Positions 27,777 through 36,579 of a stretch of DNA of 64,000 nucleotides are shown piece by piece. Below the pieces are notes generated by a model. The model was not told the origin of the DNA, searched no databases, and saw only the letters and a list, made by a program, of their open reading frames with translations. The DNA lies in NCBI GenBank assembly GCA_947487765.1, contig CANKXO010000004.1:496001-560000 (forward strand), given 5' to 3'. A program made the position numbers and the translations under genes. The first letter of the stretch is position 1; every line of letters begins with the position of its first letter. Origin of the DNA: an uncultured Pseudomonadales bacterium (GTDB lineage: Bacteria > Pseudomonadota > Gammaproteobacteria > Pseudomonadales > Cellvibrionaceae).

Positions 27777-28097
27777 TTGTTTGTGACGCTTAATGACCTT
27801 TTCTTTGTTAGTCTGTTAACCGGGGTTGCTTATATTGTTTGGCTACATATTAATATGAGTCGTATTGCTAGGAATTCGGCAAGGCGTTATTGCGAAAAAA
27901 TGGATGTTCAATTTTTAGATCAGAATGTCATATTAAAGCGTATATCGATAAAGCGTTCCTCTCATTCTTTGTTCGCCTTTCAACGGCAATATAATTTTGA
28001 ATTCTCTTCTGTTGGTGATTCTCGCTATAAAGGTGTTATTACTTTAACGGGTAATCGAGTAGAGAGTATTGAATTGCCGCCTTTTAAAATGATATGA
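27777..28097 (+). CDS. DUF3301 domain membrane protein
   Basis: A 106-residue protein with one N-terminal membrane span followed by a domain matching DUF3301: NSARRYCEKMDVQFLDQNVILKRI, RQYNFEFSSVGDSRYKGVITLTGNRVESIELPPF. This family is widespread in gammaproteobacteria and uncharacterised. The likely start is TTG 27777, with AGG seven bases upstream; GTG 27783 is an alternative. Confidence 0.86.
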   Translation: MFVTLNDLFFVSLLTGVAYIVWLHINMSRIARNSARRYCEKMDVQFLDQNVILKRISIKRSSHSLFAFQRQYNFEFSSVGDSRYKGVITLTGNRVESIELPPFKMI

Positions 28098-28162
28098 ATA
28101 AAACGCTATATTCACATTTATAGCATTGTTTATCTTTGCGTCTTAGGGAGCTTTTTCATATC

Positions 28163-29056
28163 GTGTTTATTCGATTTGTACCCTTTCTCTTTGCTTTGCT
28201 GTGGAGCACCGGATTTATTGGAGCTAAGTACGGCCTGCCTTACATAGAGCCCTTTAGTTTTCTTGCTACACGTTTTTTGATTGTCTTGGTGTTGCTAGGG
28301 CTAATTATTCTTGTTTTAAGGCCGCCTTTCCCAAATCGTAATAAAGCTTATATCGATGTGTTTATCGCAGGTGTCTTAATTCATGGTATTTATCTGGGAG
28401 GTGTCTTTACCTCCATTAAGCTGGGTCTTCCCGCAGGTGTGGCAGCTGTTGTTGTTGGGATACAGCCTGTGCTGACAGTATTGTTGATGTGTCGATTTAA
28501 GTCACCATTGACAATAGCAGTTGCCTTAATTGGGTTTGTTGGTTTGCTATTAGTACTGTATAGCGGGGAAAGTTTTAACGGTATGCAGACGGCTTTCGAC
28601 GTTGGTGTAGAGAGTAATGTATTCAGCTACTTGCCGGCTGTTATTGCTTTATTTGCGATTACCTTTGGGACAATTTATCAAAAGAAATTTTGTACCGATG
28701 TGCATGTCTTGTCTTCAGCATTTTTACAGTATATTCCTACCTGCTTTATTTTTTTAACGGCAGTTGTTTACTTCGAATTAGATTATATATCGAGTATTGT
28801 CTGGCATTCAGAATTAATATTTGCATTACTCTGGCTGGTTGTTGTGCTATCGGTAGGAGCTGTATTGTTGATGAATGTACTGTACCAACATAATTCGGCA
28901 AATACAGCAGCCAGCTATTTTTATCTCTCACCACCATTCGCTTTGATACTTGCGTATTTCTTTTTTGATGAAACGATTAGTTTGATTAATTTTTTAGGAA
29001 TCATATTGATCGTTGTGAGTATTTATACGACGGCTAAACTACAGAAATCGAACTGA
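28163..29056 (+). CDS. EamA/DMT family transporter
   Basis: A 297-residue inner-membrane protein with ten predicted spans in two EamA halves. Family signs include PFLFALLWSTGFIGAKYGLPYIEPFSFLATRF in the first half and LPAVIALFAITFGTIYQKKF opening the second. EamA transporters export or import metabolites; the substrate is unknown. The start is probably GTG 28163, after AGGGAG, rather than the in-frame TTG at 28136. Confidence 0.88.
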   Translation: MFIRFVPFLFALLWSTGFIGAKYGLPYIEPFSFLATRFLIVLVLLGLIILVLRPPFPNRNKAYIDVFIAGVLIHGIYLGGVFTSIKLGLPAGVAAVVVGIQPVLTVLLMCRFKSPLTIAVALIGFVGLLLVLYSGESFNGMQTAFDVGVESNVFSYLPAVIALFAITFGTIYQKKFCTDVHVLSSAFLQYIPTCFIFLTAVVYFELDYISSIVWHSELIFALLWLVVVLSVGAVLLMNVLYQHNSANTAASYFYLSPPFALILAYFFFDETISLINFLGIILIVVSIYTTAKLQKSN

Positions 29057-29100
29057 GTTAGTGTTAATGATGTTTGCGTTAAATAAATAGGATAACTATT

Positions 29101-29643
29101 GTGGCTTTAAAACCGACTATTTTTAAATTTACCGTATCGATATCAGATCTTGATCGCCATTATTATGATACTTTAAGCATAACGGTTGCGCAGCATCCAT
29201 CTGAAACTATCGAGAGAATGATGACACGAGTGTTGGCTTATTGTCTTAATGCGGGGGAAGGGTTGGTATTTACAGCAGGATTGTCTATACCCGATGAACC
29301 TGATATTTGGGCGAAGAGCTTGGATGATCAGTTGCTTTTATGGTTAGACGTTGGCGAACCCAGCTTTGAGCGTATTAAGAAAGCTTCACGCTTATCCCCT
29401 GCTGTTAAAATCTATAGTTTTAACAGTAAAAGCGATATATGGTGGCAGCAAGAGGAGAAAAAGTTTTCACCGCTTAATGTCGATATTTATCAATTCTCTT
29501 GGTCGAGCATTCAATCTCTCGCCTTGTTGATCGAACGCTCGATGGAGTTTTCTATTACCTTAAGCGATAAATCTATATTTGTTGCTACACCGTTGGGTGA
29601 GCTTGAAATACTTTACTCCATACTGCAGGAAAAAATGCTTTAA
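29101..29643 (+). CDS. yaeQ: YaeQ family protein
   Basis: A 180-residue cytosolic protein that matches YaeQ throughout: TIFKFTVSISDLDRHYYDTLSITVAQHPSETIERMMTRVLAYCL, EPDIWAKSLDD, LWLDVGEPSFERIKKASR. The fold is restriction-endonuclease-like, and YaeQ is reported to suppress loss of RfaH in E. coli, with unknown direct activity. Start is GTG at 29101. It follows the DMT gene by 44 bases on the same strand. Confidence 0.93.
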   Translation: MALKPTIFKFTVSISDLDRHYYDTLSITVAQHPSETIERMMTRVLAYCLNAGEGLVFTAGLSIPDEPDIWAKSLDDQLLLWLDVGEPSFERIKKASRLSPAVKIYSFNSKSDIWWQQEEKKFSPLNVDIYQFSWSSIQSLALLIERSMEFSITLSDKSIFVATPLGELEILYSILQEKML

Positions 29644-29687
29644 AACGCCGCTTGTTTGGTGAAAACGTTTACTTCCTTCCTTTCGGG

Positions 29688-29942
29688 TTATTTTACGATT
29701 GTTAATGGCTGGTAATTTTCTAAACGGTCAATTTCATAATCAATGGCAGCATTTACAGTTTTTAATATAACATGTAGCCCAGCATTGGTGCGTACGTCTT
29801 GAGCACTAATATCAGATTGCTCTACAATTTTTGCTATATATTCCTGCACAAAAATAAGAGTGGATTGAATTTGTAACAATGTATCTACCGGGTGTTTGTC
29901 AATTAGTGGGTTGATTTGGTGAGTGTATTTGCTTTTCATCAT
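29688..29942 (-). CDS. Small protein of unknown function, paralogue of its upstream neighbour
   Basis: An 84-residue protein. It shares layout and motifs with the 86-residue protein encoded just upstream: NPLID early, DTLLQIQSTL, then a late AIDYEIDRLE. The order (acidic N-terminus, DTL helix, amphipathic helices) resembles small DUF3077/DUF6124-type proteins of pseudomonads, but I am not sure. ATG 29942 is chosen because AAGGAA lies upstream; the frame is open 15 codons further. No domain or signal peptide. Confidence 0.62.
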   Translation of the reverse strand: MMKSKYTHQINPLIDKHPVDTLLQIQSTLIFVQEYIAKIVEQSDISAQDVRTNAGLHVILKTVNAAIDYEIDRLENYQPLTIVK

Positions 29943-29976
29943 GTAATTTCCTTTTTTATGAGCAATAGAAATTTTT

Positions 29977-30237
29977 TTATTTTTCATATTTTTGGTGACT
30001 TAAACGCTGAATCTCATAACTGATAGCTTCGTTAATCATAATAAGTAAACGAGAATAAAATTCGGTATCAGGGGATTTTGTACGAGAATTTACGGTGTGC
30101 TTTTCTTTGGTGTTGATGGCAAATGTTTGAATGCGCGCCAGCATGGCTTGGATATTAGCCAATGTGTCGAGAAAATCCACATCAATCAGAGGGTTGGATT
30201 GATGGTGACTGTATTTATGGTGATAATGGTCTGTCAT
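29977..30237 (-). CDS. Small protein of unknown function, tandem paralogue
   Basis: An 86-residue protein with His-rich N-terminus (TDHYHHKYSHHQ). It shares NPLID, the DTLANIQAMLARIQ helix and the late AISYEIQRL with its downstream neighbour, so the two look like a tandem duplication that has diverged. AAGGA lies about ten bases upstream of ATG 30237. The 34-base gap between the two genes suggests one transcript. Confidence 0.62.
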   Translation of the reverse strand: MTDHYHHKYSHHQSNPLIDVDFLDTLANIQAMLARIQTFAINTKEKHTVNSRTKSPDTEFYSRLLIMINEAISYEIQRLSHQKYEK

Positions 30238-30504
30238 GATCGAGTATCCTTTCAGCAAAGTGTTAGTGGTAAAACTATGCGTTTTGTAACTTTGGTGATG
30301 GAGTACTAATCATTGCGTGCATCCATGTTAACGCAATAGATAGGATACTATGATTTTTTAATAAGTAAAATAAAAACACATTGCTCACTGAACAATATTG
30401 TGGCTGCTTACTTAACACAGTGTCTGTATAGTGAAGCTATTTGGCGTTATAATCATCAATCGTTGAAACGACATAACCTTATATAACGTATACGTTTTAA
30501 AATT

Positions 30505-31182
30505 ATGCAATCTACCATTACTCAATTCCTTTCTCAGTCTCTCATTGATAATAAGCTTGATGTAGATGAAAAGCATGAGCTATATCAGTTGTTGTTAACA
30601 CTGAACGTTGATGAAAAACGTTTTCTTCGTAACAAGGCATTTGCGATGGTTCGCGACCAGATTGAAGGTGGTGCGGATGTAATGAGGATGTTGGCATGGT
30701 TAGAGAAGGTGGCAAAACTAACGGATAAAAGTTATGTCATTAAGCCAGTAGATACTTCAGCGTATTTTAGCCCTGGTGAGCACTGTAGAGATGCAATTAT
30801 TGATTTATTAGATCATGCGCAGGAGCGAGTCGATATTTGTGTCTTTACGATTTCAGACAATTACATTACCGATGCTATTCATTCAGCATATCAGCGAGGG
30901 GTTCTTATTCGTATTATTACTGACAACGATAAGGCCAATGATCGAGGTAGTGATGTCTATTCCTTACAGCAAAAAGGCGTCTCTATTTGCATGGATACCT
31001 CTCCTAAACATATGCATCATAAATTTGCTTTAATTGATAGCCGTTTGATCAATGGCAGTTTTAATTGGACACGGAGTGCAACTGTCTATAATCAAGAAAA
31101 TATTGTTGTGACGAACCATGATGAGTTGCTGAATGAATTCAGTGCTATATTTGAGAAGTTATGGTTGGAGTTTGGAGGTTAG
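30505..31182 (+). CDS. Single-HKD phospholipase D-like protein
   Basis: A 225-residue cytosolic protein. The C-terminal half has one HKD motif in HHKFALIDSRLINGSFNWT, with the pattern GSFNWT that marks bacterial Nuc-like nucleases; these work as dimers to supply two HKD motifs. The N-terminal 70 residues are helical and unlike the usual family. Likely a nuclease, phosphodiesterase or lipid enzyme; no signal peptide, so cytosolic. Its 3' end overlaps the GGDEF-EAL gene on the other strand by four bases. Confidence 0.82.
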   Translation: MQSTITQFLSQSLIDNKLDVDEKHELYQLLLTLNVDEKRFLRNKAFAMVRDQIEGGADVMRMLAWLEKVAKLTDKSYVIKPVDTSAYFSPGEHCRDAIIDLLDHAQERVDICVFTISDNYITDAIHSAYQRGVLIRIITDNDKANDRGSDVYSLQQKGVSICMDTSPKHMHHKFALIDSRLINGSFNWTRSATVYNQENIVVTNHDELLNEFSAIFEKLWLEFGG

Positions 31183-33239
31183 TGTCTTGTTGAGGCGATT
31201 TGGTTAGGCGTTGTTACCTTATTGTCTAGCGCTTCAGGTTTATGTATATAAAACCCCTGGGCATAGTCTACACCCAATTCGCGAAGAGCTGTCGCTATAT
31301 CATTGTTTTCGACATACTCAGCAACCGTTTTCATCCCAACACTTTTTGCTAAATCATTCATACTTTTTACCATGACTTGATCAAAAGTATTTGAAACCAT
31401 GTCTCGAATAAATGTTCCGTCAATTTTAATAATGTCGACATCCAGGTTGCGTAAATAGCCAAAAGAGGATTGTCCTGTTCCAAAGTCATCAAGTGCAAAA
31501 CGACAGCCTAATAAGCGCAAACTTTTTATTAATTCTTTTGCTGCATCCATATCATTAACTGCAGCAGTTTCTGTAATCTCGAAGCATAGTTTATTCGATG
31601 CAATATGTGATGAACTCACGCGAGATGTTAAGAGCTTATGCATTTTATGGCTGGCTAATGATTTTCCTGACAGGTTAATAGAAAGAGTCTGTATACTATC
31701 CATTTCCTCAGGGTGATCTTCCATCCATTGAATGGTTTTCTCGATAACCCACGTGTCAAGACGCTCAGCTAAATCGAAGCGTTCAACGATGTCGAGGAAT
31801 TTTCCAGGAAATACCAGTTCCCCTGTTTTTGAAATCATTCGCACAAGAATTTCGTAATGTTGATATTCTCTATTGCTAGAATGCAGGTCACGTATTTCCT
31901 GGTGGTGCAGTACAAAGCGATCTTCGTTTAATGCTTCAACAACTTCATTATAAGTTTTGGTTTCATCTCTAATGGATGTTAATCGAGTATCATCAAGGCT
32001 AAATATCTGTATGGTATCTCTGCCTTCATTCTTTGCAGTAAAACAGGCAGAGTCAGCAGCGTTGAGCCATTCAGTAATATTGACACGGGTGTCGGTAATG
32101 TAAGTAATCCCTATGCTGGCACTGATACGATAAACTGATGAGTTGCATTCAAATTTTATATCTCGAATGCTGTTTAATATTTTATTTGCAATTGTAAGGC
32201 AAGTTTCGTTAGATTGATTCGGAATTAATATGGCAAATTCATCACCGCCCATCCGAGCAACAATGCTTTCTTCTCCTGCATTCGCACATATCTCTTTAGT
32301 AACAATAACCAGTAATTCGTCACCTGCTGCGTGGCCACAGCTATCATTGACTGTTTTAAATCGATCGAGGTCGATAAAACACAAGGCGGGCATATATCTA
32401 TTTTCTTTTTTTATTGAGCTGAAAACATCAGTCAGTTTCCTAGCAAATTCCCGACGGTTATACAGTTGGGTTAATGGATCATGGCGGGCCTGATAGAGTA
32501 GTTTTTTGGCGGTAATCTCAATTTGTTGTGAGAGGTCGCTGATTTCTTTCGGTCCTTTATGATCGAGATCAATGCTGTCACTGTTTTCAAGGTTACTAGA
32601 TTTTTCAGCTAAATAAGAAATGGGCTTGCATATTCTATTGTTGGCCCAATACCATATAAAAAATACAATAAATGCATAAATTAAATGGACAAAAAGAGCT
32701 ATATTTTCTGATAGCCTTATGGCATCGTTAGTTCTTTTTTCATGTTCTAATTGTGTTCTACTAATGTCTGAGATGATTTTTTTAACAGTTATTAATAATA
32801 GATTGGCAACTTTGTCATTTTCTATCAGTAGCGCATAAAGTTTTTGTTCGCGATCTTCTGAATCGATTTCTATGCTTGACTTTATGTTGTTGTCGATTTT
32901 AGTGATTAGTGCGTGACATAGCTCCAGATTTTCTTCATGGTGGTTATAAGGTAAGTTTTTTTTTGTTTCTTCTGCTTGTTGAATGATAAGTTTACTTTTC
33001 TTTAATGTACTAGGTAGTAAGTAATTTTGGTCAGATCCTAATATCAAGTCAGTAGATATTAAATATTGATTGATATCACTTCGTAAACGGTCAATATCTT
33101 TTATTGTCAACTTGTAGCTATTGTTGATTTCAATCATTTTTTGATTATATTTATATTTGCTAGATAGCAATGCTTCCATCGCATAGCCCAAGCCTAAGCT
33201 TCCCAGTATCACAATAACCAAATAGTGTTTAATTTTCAC
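31179..33239 (-). CDS. GGDEF-EAL cyclic-di-GMP signalling protein
   Basis: A 686-residue inner-membrane protein. Two membrane spans (near 5-22 and 180-200) enclose a periplasmic sensor of about 155 residues, followed by a HAMP-like segment. The GGDEF motif is intact (331-335, ARMGGDEFAIL), so cyclase activity is possible. The EAL motif is EIL (Glu463), with LDDFGTG, KIDG and AEYVE kept, so phosphodiesterase activity is plausible. Start is GTG 33239, six bases after the upstream gene. It ends a three-gene operon with an outer-membrane barrel and a periplasmic protein, which suggests an envelope signal controls its output. Confidence 0.92.
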   Translation of the reverse strand: MKIKHYLVIVILGSLGLGYAMEALLSSKYKYNQKMIEINNSYKLTIKDIDRLRSDINQYLISTDLILGSDQNYLLPSTLKKSKLIIQQAEETKKNLPYNHHEENLELCHALITKIDNNIKSSIEIDSEDREQKLYALLIENDKVANLLLITVKKIISDISRTQLEHEKRTNDAIRLSENIALFVHLIYAFIVFFIWYWANNRICKPISYLAEKSSNLENSDSIDLDHKGPKEISDLSQQIEITAKKLLYQARHDPLTQLYNRREFARKLTDVFSSIKKENRYMPALCFIDLDRFKTVNDSCGHAAGDELLVIVTKEICANAGEESIVARMGGDEFAILIPNQSNETCLTIANKILNSIRDIKFECNSSVYRISASIGITYITDTRVNITEWLNAADSACFTAKNEGRDTIQIFSLDDTRLTSIRDETKTYNEVVEALNEDRFVLHHQEIRDLHSSNREYQHYEILVRMISKTGELVFPGKFLDIVERFDLAERLDTWVIEKTIQWMEDHPEEMDSIQTLSINLSGKSLASHKMHKLLTSRVSSSHIASNKLCFEITETAAVNDMDAAKELIKSLRLLGCRFALDDFGTGQSSFGYLRNLDVDIIKIDGTFIRDMVSNTFDQVMVKSMNDLAKSVGMKTVAEYVENNDIATALRELGVDYAQGFYIHKPEALDNKVTTPNQIASTRH

Positions 33240-33245
33240 TTATGA

Positions 33246-34253
33246 TTACCATTGGCTTACGCGAAATAATTTTGAACCTGCTAACTCAATTGCAGTCGTG
33301 CAATGTTCCTCATTTTTTATATTTTTCCCTAAGGCTTTATCAAATTCATTAGCGATTTCATGGCTTGGCCAAGGTTTATCCGGTGTTATGTTTAATATTT
33401 CTCCGTCAGGTGAAAATAGCCAATGAAACCCCCCACCGAACCCATATTGAGACCACTCTGCATGGACCAATATTCCTACTTTATTTTTGTTGCTACTAAC
33501 GTCATATACCTCAATCGTATCCTCTAAAAGCATAGAGAATACGATGTTGTTATTTAGCTCTTCTTTTTTAGCGATATCTTTATAATTTATTTCTAAATTT
33601 TCTTTATCAAAAATAGAGTAAACTAAAGCCTTTCTTTTGAATTTATCTATATCTTCTCCCCAAACGAATTCTGTCACTGCAATGGTTTTTAGCGCTGATT
33701 TAGTGACAGCAGATATTAGATCAGGGTTGTCATTTGAAAATGCATTTTGATGTTTATCTACTAGTTTTAATAATTGATTGAAAGATTTTCCTTGGACTCT
33801 TTTTTTCATGTCTGCAATAAATATTGGGTCTCTACTTTTAGGGTCGCGGCAACGTTGAAAATAACTGTCTTTAATTGTCATATCTAAATTAATTGCCCAA
33901 ACGACTTCGATTAATCCTGAGCCAGTAAGCTCTGATCGAGCATGAATAAACCCTAATGGAGTATTGTCTTCCATCACAACATACAGTGTATGCTTACCTA
34001 GCTCGTTAAATAATAAGGTGAATGGTAAGCGTTCAGAAATTTGGTTACGGCTATGGCGATTAACTTCCTTCGTAATCGATAAATGATGACTTGCATCTGG
34101 ATAGAGCGTATTAATTGCAACAACAGGATCGCGCAGAGAGCAATAAGCTGCCTGGCTATGTATGCTGTAGCCCCATAAAAAAAGAAATGTAATTAAGTAA
34201 AAGCAGTGCGTTCGATTGGCCTTGCATATGTTTTTTATCTCTGTGTTCATCAT
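33246..34253 (-). CDS. Exported periplasmic protein, middle gene of the GGDEF-EAL operon
   Basis: A 335-residue exported protein with signal (YLITFLFLWGYSIHSQA, mature AYCS). A part near residues 70-150 (GFIHARSELTGSGLIEVVWAINLDMTIKDSYFQRCRDPKSRDP) faintly recalls FMN-binding domains of respiratory accessory proteins, which is not enough to assign. Start is ATG 34253, overlapping the barrel gene stop as ATGA, with AGGTGG just upstream. Position between a barrel and a cyclic-di-GMP enzyme suggests that it relays or senses at the periplasm. Confidence 0.72.
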   Translation of the reverse strand: MMNTEIKNICKANRTHCFYLITFLFLWGYSIHSQAAYCSLRDPVVAINTLYPDASHHLSITKEVNRHSRNQISERLPFTLLFNELGKHTLYVVMEDNTPLGFIHARSELTGSGLIEVVWAINLDMTIKDSYFQRCRDPKSRDPIFIADMKKRVQGKSFNQLLKLVDKHQNAFSNDNPDLISAVTKSALKTIAVTEFVWGEDIDKFKRKALVYSIFDKENLEINYKDIAKKEELNNNIVFSMLLEDTIEVYDVSSNKNKVGILVHAEWSQYGFGGGFHWLFSPDGEILNITPDKPWPSHEIANEFDKALGKNIKNEEHCTTAIELAGSKLFRVSQW

Positions 34254-35353
34254 ATGCGCCACCTAAGTAGTATTTTTATAATGGATTTATCATCTTCTTT
34301 TTTTGGCACTAATGCTTCCTGCCATTGTGCGCTAATATCAATGGCAGGTGAGACAAACCATTGTGCCCCTAACACAAAGACGTTTAGGGTTTCTTTATCG
34401 CCTGACTCGTCTCGAGTTCGATACTGCCATTGTGTATAAGTTTTTAATGATTCTGTTCTATTGTTCCAAGCTATTTCGATCCATGCATTTTCAGTATCGA
34501 TATTTTCGTCTCTCCCAAAGGAAAGCTCATTATGGAATTCCCACTGATAATAGTAATAAGCCAGATCAAGGCCAGCGCGTCTACGATGAACAATACCTTG
34601 GGGAGCTAAAAGATTGCCGTAAAAGTATGAAATACCCCAAACAATATTATTGATATGAGGCGCACCAACCCTGCCAGATACTAAGTAAGGGTCGCTATCA
34701 TTGGTCCAGTTATTACCTGAACCCCGTGTTAGTGCAAATTCATAGTCAAACGACGGTAAAACACCATTTGCTGAGATTCCCCAATCTGCTTTTATCGCCC
34801 TATCGGTAAATGTGAATTGTCTGAGTGTGCCATTGCTATCGAGATTTTGCTCAATTCCAAAGGGGACTTCAAAGTGACCTACTCGTATATTGAACTTTCC
34901 CCGGCTGAGTCCCGTGAAGTTAATATTGGTAATTCGCCAATTAATTGCATTGTCATCGCCATCGTCGAAAAACTCAGGGGGTGCACTAACACCTTTTAAT
35001 TGCACCCAGTAAGGTTGAAAGATAATGGTAGCAATATCACGATCTTGATATGTCAGTTTTGTATAGTAATCGAACCCTATAGTATAGATTTCTGCACTTT
35101 CACCATTTTGCACTTCATTGGAAGATAGGGCGGAAAGGTCAATCGTCCAGCGAGCGTTATTGGATAAATTGAGTTCTTTTAGCGTACTGGCTAACCCAGA
35201 TAATGGTAAAAGGGACGATGAGATAACGATTGCGAATACCCACAGAAAGCCCCGCAAGTTGTTTATGTGCCGTAAATAGTGACTACTAAATTGCTTATTC
35301 TCTTTTTTCTCAAAAGTGAATGGTAATACGATTTTTTTCAGTGGATTCCCCAT
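34250..35353 (-). CDS. Outer-membrane beta-barrel protein, porin-like
   Basis: A 367-residue protein with a long N-terminal leader (signal around residues 33-55, ending near GLAS) and alternating strands with aromatic girdles (YYTKLTYQDRDIATIIFQPYWVQL, IAWNNRTESLKTYTQWQYRTR). It ends in IKILLRWRI, like an outer-membrane assembly signal. The RGKFNIRVGHFEVPFGIEQNL segment recalls phosphate-selective porin-like barrels. First gene of a tightly packed three-gene operon with a periplasmic protein and a GGDEF-EAL protein. The start has a weak ribosome site. Confidence 0.78.
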   Translation of the reverse strand: MGNPLKKIVLPFTFEKKENKQFSSHYLRHINNLRGFLWVFAIVISSSLLPLSGLASTLKELNLSNNARWTIDLSALSSNEVQNGESAEIYTIGFDYYTKLTYQDRDIATIIFQPYWVQLKGVSAPPEFFDDGDDNAINWRITNINFTGLSRGKFNIRVGHFEVPFGIEQNLDSNGTLRQFTFTDRAIKADWGISANGVLPSFDYEFALTRGSGNNWTNDSDPYLVSGRVGAPHINNIVWGISYFYGNLLAPQGIVHRRRAGLDLAYYYYQWEFHNELSFGRDENIDTENAWIEIAWNNRTESLKTYTQWQYRTRDESGDKETLNVFVLGAQWFVSPAIDISAQWQEALVPKKEDDKSIIKILLRWRI

Positions 35354-35505
35354 CCATACGTTATATCTTCTATATAAGTCTAGTGTAGAGGTGGGGAAAG
35401 TAAATCAAGGCGGTATAACTTTTGAGAGCCTTTTTGCTCATTGTTATTCAGGAATTTGTAGTGATATATCTTTTTGTATACCTTTTTGAGTCTATTATCT
35501 CTAAT

Positions 35506-35549
35506 CTATATCAAAAAATTTTGATATAGGTTTTATACCTTGTTATAGT
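35506..35549 (+). promoter_or_regulatory. Operator palindrome overlapping the methyl-cycle promoter
   Basis: Palindrome 35506-35529 has perfect 11-base arms CTATATCAAAA and TTTTGATATAG around AA. Inside its right arm lies a -35 box TTGATA (35521-35526), and 17 bases later a -10 TATAGT (35544-35549). Transcription would begin about 35556, only a few bases from the ATG at 35559, so the message is nearly leaderless. A dimeric ArsR-type regulator bound here would block RNA polymerase. Confidence 0.8.
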
Positions 35550-35558
35550 GCTCCACCT

Positions 35559-36524
35559 ATGACGACTGAAACCCTTAATTTTGCTGGCTTGGCGACCTTG
35601 AATAAAGCGGCTGGTGAGTCATTAAGACTGGAAATACTTAGGGTATTGGCTGAGGATTCGTATGGTGTTCTGGAGCTGTGTGAGATTTTTCAGCATAAAC
35701 AATCGGGGATGAGTCATCATCTCAAAGTATTGTCAGATGCAGGGCTCGTGACTAAACGTCGAGAAGGTAACTCGATTTTTTACAGCAGGGCTCTCACTAG
35801 TGATAACAGCGAAATAGCGCCCTTACAACAACAGCTCTATATGACAGTGGATACCATCGATTTGTCGTCGGTAATTACCAAACGGTTAGATAGTGTTAAA
35901 CAAGAGAGGGCAAGCCAGTCCCAACAGTTTTTTGTACAGCAGGCAGATAAATTTAAAGAGCGGCAGGATTTAATTGCCGAATACCCAGTATACGGTGACG
36001 CAGTAGCCGAGTTGTTACGTAAAACCAAGCCTGTTGCTAATGATATGGCAGTAGAGGTAGGTCCTGGGGCTGGCGAATTCTTGAGTGTACTCTCTGGCCA
36101 ATTCGAGCACGTGATGGCATTAGACAACGCCCCGACAATGTTGGAAAAAGCACGGGATTATTGTTCGCAGCAGGGTATTGGGAATATTCAATTTATTAAT
36201 GGTGATACCCAGCAGTTATCTGCCAATAATCTTGTGGCCGATTGCATCGTGATGAATATGGTATTGCATCATACTTCGTCACCTGCTGATATTTTTATTG
36301 ATGTAGCGAATAGTTTAAAGCCTGAGGGAATTTTATTGGTTACTGATTTGTGTCGTCACGACCAAGACTGGGCCAAGGCTGCCTGTGGTGATCTATGGTT
36401 AGGTTTTGATCCAGAAGAGTTGCAACATTGGGCATCCATTGCAGGTTTAGCAAAAGGCCATAGCAATTATTTGGCGCTACGCAATGGTTTTCAAATTCAG
36501 TTGCAGCAATTTATTAAGCGTTAG
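35559..36524 (+). CDS. ArsR-family regulator fused to a SAM-dependent methyltransferase domain (SahR-like)
   Basis: A 321-residue cytosolic regulator. Residues about 10-95 form an ArsR winged helix (LRLEILRVLAEDSYGVLELCEIFQHKQSGMSHHLKVLSDAGLV). Residues about 140-320 hold a class I methyltransferase: VEVGPGAGEFL, ALDNAPTMLEKAR and NMVLHHT. Related ArsR-methyltransferase fusions sit beside methyl-cycle genes and probably sense S-adenosylhomocysteine (SahR-type control). It heads the metK-ahcY-metF block and has an almost leaderless start at 35559 with no ribosome site; its own promoter palindrome suggests autoregulation. Confidence 0.88.
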   Translation: MTTETLNFAGLATLNKAAGESLRLEILRVLAEDSYGVLELCEIFQHKQSGMSHHLKVLSDAGLVTKRREGNSIFYSRALTSDNSEIAPLQQQLYMTVDTIDLSSVITKRLDSVKQERASQSQQFFVQQADKFKERQDLIAEYPVYGDAVAELLRKTKPVANDMAVEVGPGAGEFLSVLSGQFEHVMALDNAPTMLEKARDYCSQQGIGNIQFINGDTQQLSANNLVADCIVMNMVLHHTSSPADIFIDVANSLKPEGILLVTDLCRHDQDWAKAACGDLWLGFDPEELQHWASIAGLAKGHSNYLALRNGFQIQLQQFIKR

Positions 36525-36579
36525 TTTTTATTTAAGACTAACCTAATTAACAAAGAAATTAATCTACGAGGAAAATTAC

